8,339 bases of DNA from JBBRUG01 sp038247995 (GCA_038247995.1 JBBRUG010000279.1:1-8339), one strand, 5' to 3'. Shown: positions 1 to 6,263, counted from the first letter of the stretch. The notes: generated by a model from the letters alone, not told the origin. Numbers and translations are program-made.

Positions 1-1
1 G

Positions 2-601
2 GGCAAACCCACGCTCGCCCGGCTCGTGAACCGCACCTTCGACGTGACGGCCGGACAGATCATGATCGATGGGGTTGACGTGCGCGACTGGGATCTCGAC
101 GCGCTGCGCTCGCAGATCGCCACGATCGAACAGGATATTTTCCTCTTCTCGCGCAGTATCGCCGACAATATTGCCTTTGGCGCCCGCAGCCCAGTGACGC
201 AGGCCCAGATCGAACAGGCCGCCCGCCAGGCCGAGGCCCACGAGTTCATCAGCGCCCTGCCGGAAGGCTACAACACCGTGATCGGCGAACGCGGCGTAAC
301 CCTCTCGGGTGGCCAGCGCCAGCGCCTCGCCATCGCGCGCGCCTTCCTGAGCGACCCGCGCATCCTGATCATCGACGACAGCACTTCAGCGCTCGATAGC
401 GCCACCGAAGATCGCATTCAGCGCGCTATGGGCGGGATCATGCAGGGCCGCACGACGATCCTGATCACCCACCGCCTCTCACAGATCCGCCGCGCCGACC
501 AGGTTCTCTTGCTCAAAAACGGCGCCCTGAGCGCTGCCGGCAGCCACACCGAGTTGTTGGCTTCCAGCCCGTTGTATCGGCAGGTGTTTGGCGAGAGTTA
601 A
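2..601 (+). CDS. ABC exporter subunit A, C-terminal nucleotide-binding domain (5' truncated by window edge)
   Basis: Only the ATP-binding end of a half-size ABC exporter subunit is visible; its membrane domain lies left of the window. The open frame starts at base 2, so a GTG at 26 is internal and not the true start. Motifs in order are the end of Walker A (GKPT, bases 2-13), a Q-loop (IEQDIFLF), a canonical LSGGQ signature (302-316), Walker B ending IIDD (374-379) and an H-loop His in ITHRLS (470-472). The residue after the Walker B Asp, normally the catalytic Glu, is Asp. In heterodimeric exporters such as TM287/288 and BmrCD this marks the subunit that contributes Walker A and B to the degenerate site. 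Walker A is also odd: Pro replaces the Ser/Thr after Lys. The downstream gene is the predicted partner, with matching opposite defects. The transported substrate cannot be told from sequence. Confidence 0.93.
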   Translation, partial: GKPTLARLVNRTFDVTAGQIMIDGVDVRDWDLDALRSQIATIEQDIFLFSRSIADNIAFGARSPVTQAQIEQAARQAEAHEFISALPEGYNTVIGERGVTLSGGQRQRLAIARAFLSDPRILIIDDSTSALDSATEDRIQRAMGGIMQGRTTILITHRLSQIRRADQVLLLKNGALSAAGSHTELLASSPLYRQVFGES

Positions 602-611
602 GAGCTAAGCT

Positions 612-684
612 GCGAACTGTGAACTGTCAGACTGAGGACTGAGGACTGAGGACTGAGGACTGAGACTGAGGACTGAGGACTGAA
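612..684 (+). repeat. 7-bp tandem repeat array (GACTGAG) between the two ABC genes
   Basis: Eight tandem units of GACTGAG run from 630 to 683; two of them, at 658-663 and 678-683, are 6 bp long. They are preceded by two diverged units GAACTGT (614-627). The array occupies nearly all of the 84-bp gap between the first ABC stop (599-601) and the second ABC start (686). It resembles the short tandem heptamer repeats known from other bacterial intergenic regions, but that comparison is from general knowledge only. Confidence 0.9.
675..678 (+). promoter_or_regulatory. Shine-Dalgarno-like GAGG inside the 7-bp repeat, for ABC subunit B
   Basis: GAGG at 675-678 lies 7 nt before the ATG at 686, an ideal spacing. 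The motif arises from the join of two GACTGAG repeat units, so each tandem unit offers the same core further upstream. This spacing favours ATG 686 over the second in-frame ATG at 692. That the repeat acts as the ribosome binding site is inference. Confidence 0.5.
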
Positions 685-685
685 T

Positions 686-2605
686 ATGGGTATGATCACC
701 GGCGGCTTAGTATCCGAAGCCTACGACCGCAGCTACACTGATCGCCAACTGATCCGCCGCATCGGGGCCTACTTTGGCCTGCACGGGCGCCGCGTTGCTG
801 TGGTGACATGTATGGTGGTGCTGATCTCGTTAATCACCACGCTGGTGCCATTCTTGATCTCACGCGGCATCGACGCCCTGGACGCCAGCCCCGGCACGGC
901 ATTGCTGGTTGGTCTGGCGGCGCTGGTTTCGATGCTTGGTGCGCTGAACTGGCTCTTCAACTTCATTCGCTTGCGCCTTGCCGCTCGCGCCGTGGGCGAT
1001 GTGGTGCTGGCACTCCGCGAGGACGCCTTTCGGGCGGTATTGCGCCACGACCGGGCCTTCTTCGACCAGTACAGCTCAGGTCGCATTGTTAGCCGGATCA
1101 CCTCGGACACCCAGGATTTCGCCACTGTCGTTACCCTAACGGTTGAACTCTTGAGCCAGATGGTGCTCGTACTGGTGATTACGGTGGTGCTGTTCTTCAT
1201 CGAGTGGCGGATGGCGCTACTTGTTCTGGCGATTGGGCCGGTTGTGATTCTGGTTGCATTGGGCTTTCGGCGGCTGGCCCGCTGGGCAATGCTCCAATCG
1301 CAACGCGCCACCGCCGAGGTGAATTCAATCATTCAAGAGACGCTGAGCGGCATCGCTGTGGCGAAGAACTTCCGCCAGGAGGGCGCGATCTTCAGCGACT
1401 TCCGTGCTACGAACGACCTGGCCTATCGCGTCCAGTTGCGGCGCGGGCTGGTGTTTGGCAGCATCTTTCCGCTGCTAAATACGTTGTCCGGCGCGGGCAC
1501 GGCCATTGTGGTTTATGTGGGCGGCCTGCTCGTGCTGGATGGCAGCGTCTCGGTGGGCAACTGGTACCTATTTGTGCAGAGCCTGACGATTTTCTTCTAC
1601 CCGCTCACCAGCATCGCCTCGTTCTGGGGCCAGTTCCAGCAGGGGTTAGCCGCGAGCGAGCGTGTCTTCGCGCTGATCGACGCCGAGCCAAAACTGCGCC
1701 AGCAGGGCGACGAGCCGACCGGCGCCCTACACGGCGAGCTTGTGTTTGAAAATGTGATGTTTGGGTATGGCGCGGGACAGGGGGACACGGGGACACGGGG
1801 ACACGGGGCGGGTGCTGTGACGCCAACACCGCAGGACATTGGGCAGGAACATGCCCCCCAACCCCGTGTCCCCGTGTCCTCACCGGCCGTACTAGACAAT
1901 TTCACCCTCCACATCCCGGCCGGCCAGAGCCTGGCGATTGTCGGCCATACGGGAGCGGGCAAGTCGAGCCTGGTGAAGCTGATTGCGCGGGCCTACGAGT
2001 TTCAGGGTGGGCGAATCCTGGTCGATGGACGCGACATTCGTCAGCTTGATTTGGGAAGTTATCGCCGGGCGTTAGGCCTTGTGCCGCAGCAGCCGTTCCT
2101 CTTTGCGGGCAGCGTCATCGACAATATTCGCTATGGTCGGCCTGAGGCCAGCGCGGCTGAAGTTGAAGCAGCGACGCGGGCGTTGGGCGACGGTACCTGG
2201 GTCGATGATCTGCCCGAGGGTTTGCAGAGCGAGGTCGGCGAGCGCGGGGCGCGGCTCTCGCTCGGCCAGCGCCAACTGGTCGCTCTGGCCCGAGTACTCT
2301 TCCACAACCCGGCGATCCTGCTCCTCGACGAAGCGACAGCAAGCATCGACCCAATCACTGAGGCGCAGGTGCAAATCGGCCTGCTCAGTGTGATGCGCGG
2401 GCGCACCAGTGTCGTGATCGCCCACCGTCTGAGCACCGTGCGCGCCGCCGACCGGATCATCGTGCTGGAAAGCGGGCGAATCATCGAGTCGGGCCAGCAC
2501 GAAGAACTCCTGGCTCAGGGCGGCCACTACGCCGAACTGTACCAGACCTACTTCCGCCACCAATCGGCCGAATATCGCCCCGAGCAGGCGGATGTAGAGG
2601 CATGA
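686..2605 (+). CDS. ABC exporter subunit B: fused membrane and ATP-binding domains, with a repeat-derived insertion
   Basis: This is a full half-transporter of the type IV (MsbA/MDR-like) exporter fold, probably in the cytoplasmic membrane as a heterodimer with the upstream subunit. Hydrophobic segments fall near residues 37-59, 72-95, 150-172, 176-196, 255-283 and 289-316, giving six membrane helices. The FFDQYSSGRIVSRITSD stretch (125-141) is typical of the family. The ATPase domain shows A-loop Tyr361, Walker A GHTGAGKSS (420-428, Lys426), a Q-loop near 468-469, signature LSLGQ (524-528) in place of LSGGQ, Walker B Asp548-Glu549 and H-loop His580. The catalytic Glu is intact but the signature is altered, complementary to the partner. 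Residues of about 363-400 are an extra Gly/Thr/Pro-rich segment encoded by a palindromic GGGGACAC repeat, placed between the first ATPase strand and Walker A. Export of a lipid, drug or peptide is possible; the substrate is unknown. Confidence 0.96.
   Translation: MGMITGGLVSEAYDRSYTDRQLIRRIGAYFGLHGRRVAVVTCMVVLISLITTLVPFLISRGIDALDASPGTALLVGLAALVSMLGALNWLFNFIRLRLAARAVGDVVLALREDAFRAVLRHDRAFFDQYSSGRIVSRITSDTQDFATVVTLTVELLSQMVLVLVITVVLFFIEWRMALLVLAIGPVVILVALGFRRLARWAMLQSQRATAEVNSIIQETLSGIAVAKNFRQEGAIFSDFRATNDLAYRVQLRRGLVFGSIFPLLNTLSGAGTAIVVYVGGLLVLDGSVSVGNWYLFVQSLTIFFYPLTSIASFWGQFQQGLAASERVFALIDAEPKLRQQGDEPTGALHGELVFENVMFGYGAGQGDTGTRGHGAGAVTPTPQDIGQEHAPQPRVPVSSPAVLDNFTLHIPAGQSLAIVGHTGAGKSSLVKLIARAYEFQGGRILVDGRDIRQLDLGSYRRALGLVPQQPFLFAGSVIDNIRYGRPEASAAEVEAATRALGDGTWVDDLPEGLQSEVGERGARLSLGQRQLVALARVLFHNPAILLLDEATASIDPITEAQVQIGLLSVMRGRTSVVIAHRLSTVRAADRIIVLESGRIIESGQHEELLAQGGHYAELYQTYFRHQSAEYRPEQADVEA
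1780..1880 (+). repeat. Palindromic GGGGACAC repeat element embedded in frame in the ABC ATPase gene
   Basis: Three tandem GGGGACAC units (1781-1804) plus GGGG (1805-1808) face an inverted copy, CCCCGTGTCCCCGTGTCC (1862-1879). The 18-bp arm at 1791-1808 is the exact reverse complement of 1862-1879, and the arm at 1783-1800 also matches. About 53 bp lie between the arms. The element reads through as coding sequence (residues of about 366-399) with no stop. The same 8-bp unit occurs outside genes at 6237-6260, which argues that it is a mobile or expanding repeat and not conserved protein sequence. Confidence 0.88.
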
Positions 2606-2609
2606 GGTG

Positions 2610-2641
2610 CAGGGCGTGGCGGAAGTACCCACCACGCCCTG
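2610..2641 (+). terminator. Hairpin after the ABC exporter genes, possible terminator
   Basis: CAGGGCGTGG (2610-2619) pairs perfectly with CCACGCCCTG (2632-2641) around a 12-nt loop, starting 5 bp after the ABC stop codon. The stem is strong and GC-rich, but no T-run follows, so it is not a textbook intrinsic terminator. It may instead protect the mRNA 3' end or act with other factors. Its place between two unrelated genes supports a transcription boundary. Confidence 0.55.
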
Positions 2642-2707
2642 AATCGACAACCAACCCTTCCTCGTTTACCATGCGCCTACCTTGGAGCCAATCAGGAAAG
2701 TAGGCTT

Positions 2708-3844
2708 ATGCGTCCATCGTCGTTCGACCAAGACGAGGCGTTCGCGCTGCTGCGCCAACTCGTTGCAGTGCGCAGCTACCCCGGTGAAGAACAGGCTGCA
2801 CAGGAAGTCGTTGCGAACTGGCTGCACGACAACGGGCTGACGCCGGAATTCCAGCCGACCGTCAATCAGCAACCGAATGTGCTGGCGCGCATCGACAACG
2901 GCCCCGGCCCGACGCTGCTGCTCAACGGCCATATCGATACAGTACTGGCCGTCGAGGGCTGGACGTGCGACCCATGGCAGGGCCGGCAGGACGGCGACCG
3001 GTTTTACGGCCTTGGCGCGGGCGATATGAAGTCCGGCGTGGTGGTAAATATGCTCGTGGCGCGCGAATTGCTGCGCCGCCGCACCGATTGGCGAGGCACG
3101 CTGATCTTCAGTTGCGTCACCGATGAAGAGGCCTACTCGTTCGGGGCGCGCGCGCTGATTGCGGGCGGGATCACTGCCGATGCGTGTATTGTAACTGAGC
3201 CGAGTTATGCACAGGCGATCATCGGCGCACCGGGGAAGGTGCTCATCCGCATCGACACGATTGGCAAGGCGGCTCACGGCTTTATGCCTCACGAGGGCGT
3301 CAACGCCGCGATCGAGCTCGCCCGCTTTGTCGCTCAGGTGTGTGAAGCGGCGCCCACCGGGCAGCACCCGCGCATTCCTTCCTCGCAAACAATCCTCGCC
3401 TTCAACAGCGGCAGCGCCCAGTATGTGATTACCCTGCCCGAGCACGCCCGTGCGCTGCTGACGCGCCAGATTGTGCCGGGTGAAACCGCCGCGACGGTGG
3501 TGGCCCAACTACGCGCCTTCGCCGACAGTCTCGCTTCGCCGGCCACCTTCACCTTTACCGTCGATCCACCGTTTTACCCGTCGTTTGAGCTTGACGCCGC
3601 GCATCCCTTCGCCCAGACCTTTGCCCAGGCCAGCGCCGCCGTGCTTGGCGCGCCGGTGCCCTTTGGCTACAGCGCCGGGGTGAGCGATGCCAACATCTTC
3701 AGCGGTGAAGCCGGCATTCCCAGCCTCTTCTTTGGCCCCCGCGCCGGCGATTTCCATCAGTGCACTGAGTGGGTTGACCTGACTTCAATCGCCCCCTGCG
3801 CCGATGTGGTGCTGGCGACGGCATTGGCGATGCTCGAAGGATAA
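2708..3844 (+). CDS. M20-family metallopeptidase / deacylase (ArgE/DapE/carboxypeptidase G2-like)
   Basis: The protein is predicted to be a cytosolic dinuclear zinc hydrolase that cleaves an amide or peptide bond of an N-acylated amino acid or small peptide. Visible family motifs are GHIDT (74-78; metal ligand His75 and Asp77), GAGDMKSG (103-110; bridging Asp106), DEE (139-141; catalytic and ligand acidic pair), Glu164 in VTEP, a lid-domain His190 in KAAHGFMPHEG, and a C-terminal His350 in the FHQCTEW segment, where M20 enzymes place their last metal ligand. The length of 378 residues is normal for the family and there is no signal peptide. The start at 2708 follows AGGAAAG (2694-2700) at good spacing. 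The gene is flanked by a hairpin upstream and an inverted repeat downstream, so it may be its own transcription unit. The exact substrate (acetylornithine, succinyl-diaminopimelate, dipeptide or other) cannot be assigned. Confidence 0.93.
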   Translation: MRPSSFDQDEAFALLRQLVAVRSYPGEEQAAQEVVANWLHDNGLTPEFQPTVNQQPNVLARIDNGPGPTLLLNGHIDTVLAVEGWTCDPWQGRQDGDRFYGLGAGDMKSGVVVNMLVARELLRRRTDWRGTLIFSCVTDEEAYSFGARALIAGGITADACIVTEPSYAQAIIGAPGKVLIRIDTIGKAAHGFMPHEGVNAAIELARFVAQVCEAAPTGQHPRIPSSQTILAFNSGSAQYVITLPEHARALLTRQIVPGETAATVVAQLRAFADSLASPATFTFTVDPPFYPSFELDAAHPFAQTFAQASAAVLGAPVPFGYSAGVSDANIFSGEAGIPSLFFGPRAGDFHQCTEWVDLTSIAPCADVVLATALAMLEG

Positions 3845-3845
3845 G

Positions 3846-3946
3846 ATCCGCAGATGACGCAGATGTGAGGCAGAGGGCCGCCCATCTGTCGTTTATATTG
3901 TACAATCACGCTCGCTCCTCCATAAACAATCTGCGCAATCTGCGGA
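3846..3946 (+). repeat. Inverted repeat with TCCGCAGAT/ATCTGCGGA arms between M20 and thymidylate synthase genes
   Basis: The left arm at 3847-3865 and the right arm at 3928-3946 are inverted copies matching at 16 of 19 positions, separated by 62 bp. Each arm itself contains a partly repeated CTGCG/CGCAG core. The right arm has the same orientation as a further copy at 5611-5627 before dcd. The pair could fold into a long-stemmed hairpin in the M20 3' UTR or the thymidylate synthase leader. Whether it has a function is unknown. Confidence 0.8.
3897..3906. promoter_or_regulatory. AT-rich perfect palindrome ATTGTACAAT, possible promoter or operator element
   Basis: A 10-bp perfect palindrome lies in a locally AT-rich patch (3891-3906) within an otherwise GC-rich gap, about 70 bp before the thymidylate synthase start. 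TACAAT at 3901-3906 resembles a -10 box, but there is no convincing -35 box at the usual distance. This is offered only as the likeliest promoter site in this gap. Confidence 0.25.
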
Positions 3947-3974
3947 CAACTCGCCCCATTGCCAAGGAGCATCT

Positions 3975-5435
3975 ATGGCCTGGCCCCGTTATTTTGCCCA
4001 GAACCTGACGATGGGCAATCCAGAGTCGGGGGTGGGGCTATGCTTGCTCTGGACGCCCCAGGATCGGGTGTTGCCTGAGCTCAACGCCGCCGATTACGCC
4101 CTGGCGGGCAATCTTTACTCGCGTGACGGCGTGAGTTATCTGCTGCGCAACGTGCTCGCCCGCCCGACAATCCGCACGATCCTACTCTGCGGCAAAGATA
4201 TGACCGGCAGCGGTGCTGCGCTTGCGGCGTTATTCAGCCATGGCGTCGATGAGCAGGGGCGGATTATCGGCGAGGGCACGCGCCTCCACGCCGAGATCCC
4301 TCACGAAGCCGTCGAACTTGTGCGCCGCAATGTTACGCTCCACGACGCACGCGATGTCGTGCGCCCGGCCCAGGTAGCCGAACTCCTGGCCCAAGTACGC
4401 TGCACGGCGGCGCCCTTCGCCCCAACGCCGCTGGAGTTTCCTTATAGTGAGCCGAACGCCGCAGCGCTTCCCGCCGCCGAACTCGGCATGATCCTGCGCG
4501 CACCAACTATTCGCGCCGCCTACCTTAAACTACTCTGGCACGTACTTGCCTTCGGGCGGCGTACCGGCACGCAGCATAGCGCCGATCAGCGTGAACTACT
4601 CGACGTGCTGACCGTCATCAGCGACGAGCCGGTTGAGCCGGAACGGTGCTCATATGCTGAATGGATGCCTTTCACCCGTGAGAGCCTGGGCGCACGCCAA
4701 CCCGATGGGCGCTATACCGGCTACCTCGGCCAGATCCTCGACCCGCATGGCGAGGCGAGCGTAAGCTACACCTATGGCGCCCGTATGCGCGCCTTCGACG
4801 GTACAATCGACCAGATCGCCGCGATCGTCGCTCAGCTACGCGCTGCACCGCAGAGCCGCCGCGCGGTAGCGATCCTCTGGAGCCCGACGCAAGACGCCGC
4901 CAGCCCCAATCCGCCATGCCTGAACCTGGTGCAGGCCCGGCTGCGCCACAACAGATTACACTTCACCGTCTATTTTCGTTCGCACGACCTCTACCGCGCC
5001 TGGGCGGCCAACGCCTTCGGCCTGCGCACCTTGCAAGGCCAGATCGCTGAACAAGTCGGCGTCCCAGCCGGCGATCTCGCCATCCTCTCGCACTCGGCCC
5101 ACGTCTACGCCCACGACTGGGAGGCGGCCGGCGAGCTGACGACGCATCATTATCGCGTCGTCGATCCGCGGCTCGTGCGCGACGCGCGCGGCTCGTTTGT
5201 GATTGCCTTGGAAGCGCCGGAGATCGTTGTGCGCCACTACACGCCTGAAGGCGAACATCTGCAAAGCTGGCGCGGCACCAACGCCCGTGAGTTAGGGTTG
5301 CAAGTGACACCCTACATCGGCGAGACGAGCCATGCGATTTACCTGGGGATGGAGCTCCAAAAGGCCGAACTGGCGCTTACGCTGAAGCAGCCTGGGGCGT
5401 ATCGCCAGGATCGCCCGCTATCCCTGGATCACTGA
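3975..5435 (+). CDS. Thymidylate synthase with N-terminal MtrA-like domain and C-terminal DUF4346-like domain
   Basis: The core (residues of about 225-395) matches ThyA-type thymidylate synthase, which methylates dUMP to dTMP with methylenetetrahydrofolate or a related C1 carrier. Visible are YGARMR (267-272), phosphate-binding SRR (294-296), Trp302, PPC with catalytic Cys315, FRSHD (334-338, equivalent to QRSxD), Asn345 and HVY (376-378). The FRS form and the short spacing look archaeal. Residues of about 15-125 resemble methanogen methyltransferase subunit MtrA: AGNLYSRDG, then ILLCGKD and the GVDEQGRIIGEG stretch (90-101). Residues of about 397-484, with HAIYLGMELQKAELAL (453-468), resemble DUF4346. 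At 486 residues it is nearly twice the length of ordinary ThyA. The start follows AAGGAG (3964-3969) at 5-nt spacing. The stop codon lies inside the following 8-bp repeat array. dCTP deaminase is next downstream, consistent with dTMP synthesis. The synthase call is strong; the N-terminal assignment is by motif memory. Confidence 0.9.
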   Translation: MAWPRYFAQNLTMGNPESGVGLCLLWTPQDRVLPELNAADYALAGNLYSRDGVSYLLRNVLARPTIRTILLCGKDMTGSGAALAALFSHGVDEQGRIIGEGTRLHAEIPHEAVELVRRNVTLHDARDVVRPAQVAELLAQVRCTAAPFAPTPLEFPYSEPNAAALPAAELGMILRAPTIRAAYLKLLWHVLAFGRRTGTQHSADQRELLDVLTVISDEPVEPERCSYAEWMPFTRESLGARQPDGRYTGYLGQILDPHGEASVSYTYGARMRAFDGTIDQIAAIVAQLRAAPQSRRAVAILWSPTQDAASPNPPCLNLVQARLRHNRLHFTVYFRSHDLYRAWAANAFGLRTLQGQIAEQVGVPAGDLAILSHSAHVYAHDWEAAGELTTHHYRVVDPRLVRDARGSFVIALEAPEIVVRHYTPEGEHLQSWRGTNARELGLQVTPYIGETSHAIYLGMELQKAELALTLKQPGAYRQDRPLSLDH

Positions 5436-5599
5436 GGCACGGAACCACTGAGGCACGGAACCACTGAGCCGCTGAACCACGGAACCACTGAGCCGCTGAA
5501 CCACGGAACCACGGAACCACGGAACCACTGAGCCGCTGAACCACGGAACCACGGAACCACGGAACCACTGAGCCGCTGAACCACGGAACCACTGAGGGC
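5432..5599 (+). repeat. 8-bp tandem repeat array of 21 units
   Basis: The stretch parses without a gap into 21 octamers of a few types: A = CGGAACCA, B = CTGAACCA, C = CTGAGCCG and D = CTGAGGCA. Their order is D A D A C B A C B A A A C B A A A C B A, followed by a final variant CTGAGGGC. A 40-bp superunit (C B A A A) occurs twice in a row, which points to expansion of multi-unit blocks. The first unit contains the TGA stop of the thymidylate synthase gene. The minus strand has a long open frame across the array only because of the repeat composition. Confidence 0.95.
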
Positions 5600-5610
5600 T
5601 TAAAACATCT

Positions 5611-5627
5611 TCTGCGTAATCTGCGGA
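5611..5627 (+). repeat. Solo TCTGCG-AATCTGCGGA element before dcd
   Basis: TCTGCGTAATCTGCGGA is nearly identical to 3930-3946 (TCTGCGCAATCTGCGGA, one mismatch in 17). It sits 32 bp before the dcd ATG, while the other copy sits 28 bp before the thymidylate synthase ATG, in the same orientation. It could be half of a dispersed palindromic repeat or a shared leader element. Confidence 0.75.
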
Positions 5628-5659
5628 TGGTTCTTCACTGTTAATAAGGAATACAATCC

Positions 5660-6226
5660 ATGAGCATTAAGTCAGATCGCTGGATTCGCCGGATGGCGCT
5701 GGAACATGGCATGATCGAGCCGTTTGTCGATCGTCAAGTACGCGAGGGCGTGATTTCGTACGGTCTCACCTCCTACGGCTACGACATGCGGGTGACGAAC
5801 CAGTTCAAAGTGTTCACCAATGTGTACAACGCCCTCGTCGATCCGAAGCACTTCGACTCACGCTCGTTCGTCGATATGGAAGCCGACACAATCGCTATCC
5901 CGCCGAACTCGTTCGCCCTGGCCCAATCCTTTGAGCGCTTCCGCATCCCGCGCACGGTAAGTGCAATTGTGATCGGAAAAAGCACATATGCACGTTGCGG
6001 GATTATTATCAACGTAACGCCTCTAGAGCCGGAGTGGGAAGGCTATGTGACGATCGAGATCAGCAATACCACGCCATTGCCGGCGCGCATCTACGCCAAC
6101 GAGGGGATCGGGCAAGTGCTATTTCTGGAGAGTGATGAGGTCTGTGAGGTGTCGTACGCCGACAAGAAAGGCAAATACCAGCGCCAGACGGGGATTGTAT
6201 TGCCGCGCATCGACGGTGAGCGGTAG
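5660..6226 (+). CDS. dcd: dCTP deaminase
   Basis: Deaminates dCTP to dUTP in the cytosol, supplying dUMP for dTMP synthesis; it fits beside the thymidylate synthase. The 188-residue length and sequence closely follow the common proteobacterial-type enzyme. The start MSIKSDRWIRRMA, the GKSTYARCGI signature (106-115), TPLEPEWEG (120-128) and the TIEISNTTPLPARIYANEG stretch (131-149) are all present. By alignment with the E. coli enzyme, Glu133 is the likely catalytic Glu. The family forms homotrimers. There is no sign that this is the bifunctional dCTP deaminase/dUTPase, so a separate dUTPase would be needed, and none lies in the window. AAGGA (5646-5650) lies 9 nt before the ATG. The 224-bp gap to the thymidylate synthase gene is mostly repeat array, so co-transcription is possible but not shown. 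Confidence 0.97.
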   Translation: MSIKSDRWIRRMALEHGMIEPFVDRQVREGVISYGLTSYGYDMRVTNQFKVFTNVYNALVDPKHFDSRSFVDMEADTIAIPPNSFALAQSFERFRIPRTVSAIVIGKSTYARCGIIINVTPLEPEWEGYVTIEISNTTPLPARIYANEGIGQVLFLESDEVCEVSYADKKGKYQRQTGIVLPRIDGER

Positions 6227-6236
6227 CGTAGATGTA

Positions 6237-6263
6237 GGGGACACGGGGACACGGGGACATGGG
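6237..6263 (+). repeat. GGGGACAC tandem repeat after dcd
   Basis: Two GGGGACAC units (6237-6252) and a variant GGGGACAT (6253-6260), followed by GGG, start about 10 bp after the dcd stop. This is the same octamer that forms the palindromic insertion inside the ABC subunit B gene. No inverted partner was noticed nearby. Confidence 0.85.

Noticed and set aside
769..1332. Minus-strand open frame opposite the ABC membrane domain
   Set aside because: It is antisense to a well-supported gene, with Ser/Thr/Arg-rich composition and no recognisable motif; it is a product of GC-biased codon use.
2666..3508. 280-codon minus-strand open frame opposite the M20 gene
   Set aside because: The plus-strand gene has all its metal-binding motifs and a ribosome binding site; the antisense frame shows no family features.
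5377..5592. Minus-strand open frame with repeated VVPWFRGS words
   Set aside because: It is simply the translation of the 8-bp tandem array, has no gene-like features and overlaps the end of the thymidylate synthase gene.
5432..5599. CRISPR array
   Set aside because: Units are 8 bp with no spacers between them and no cas genes nearby.
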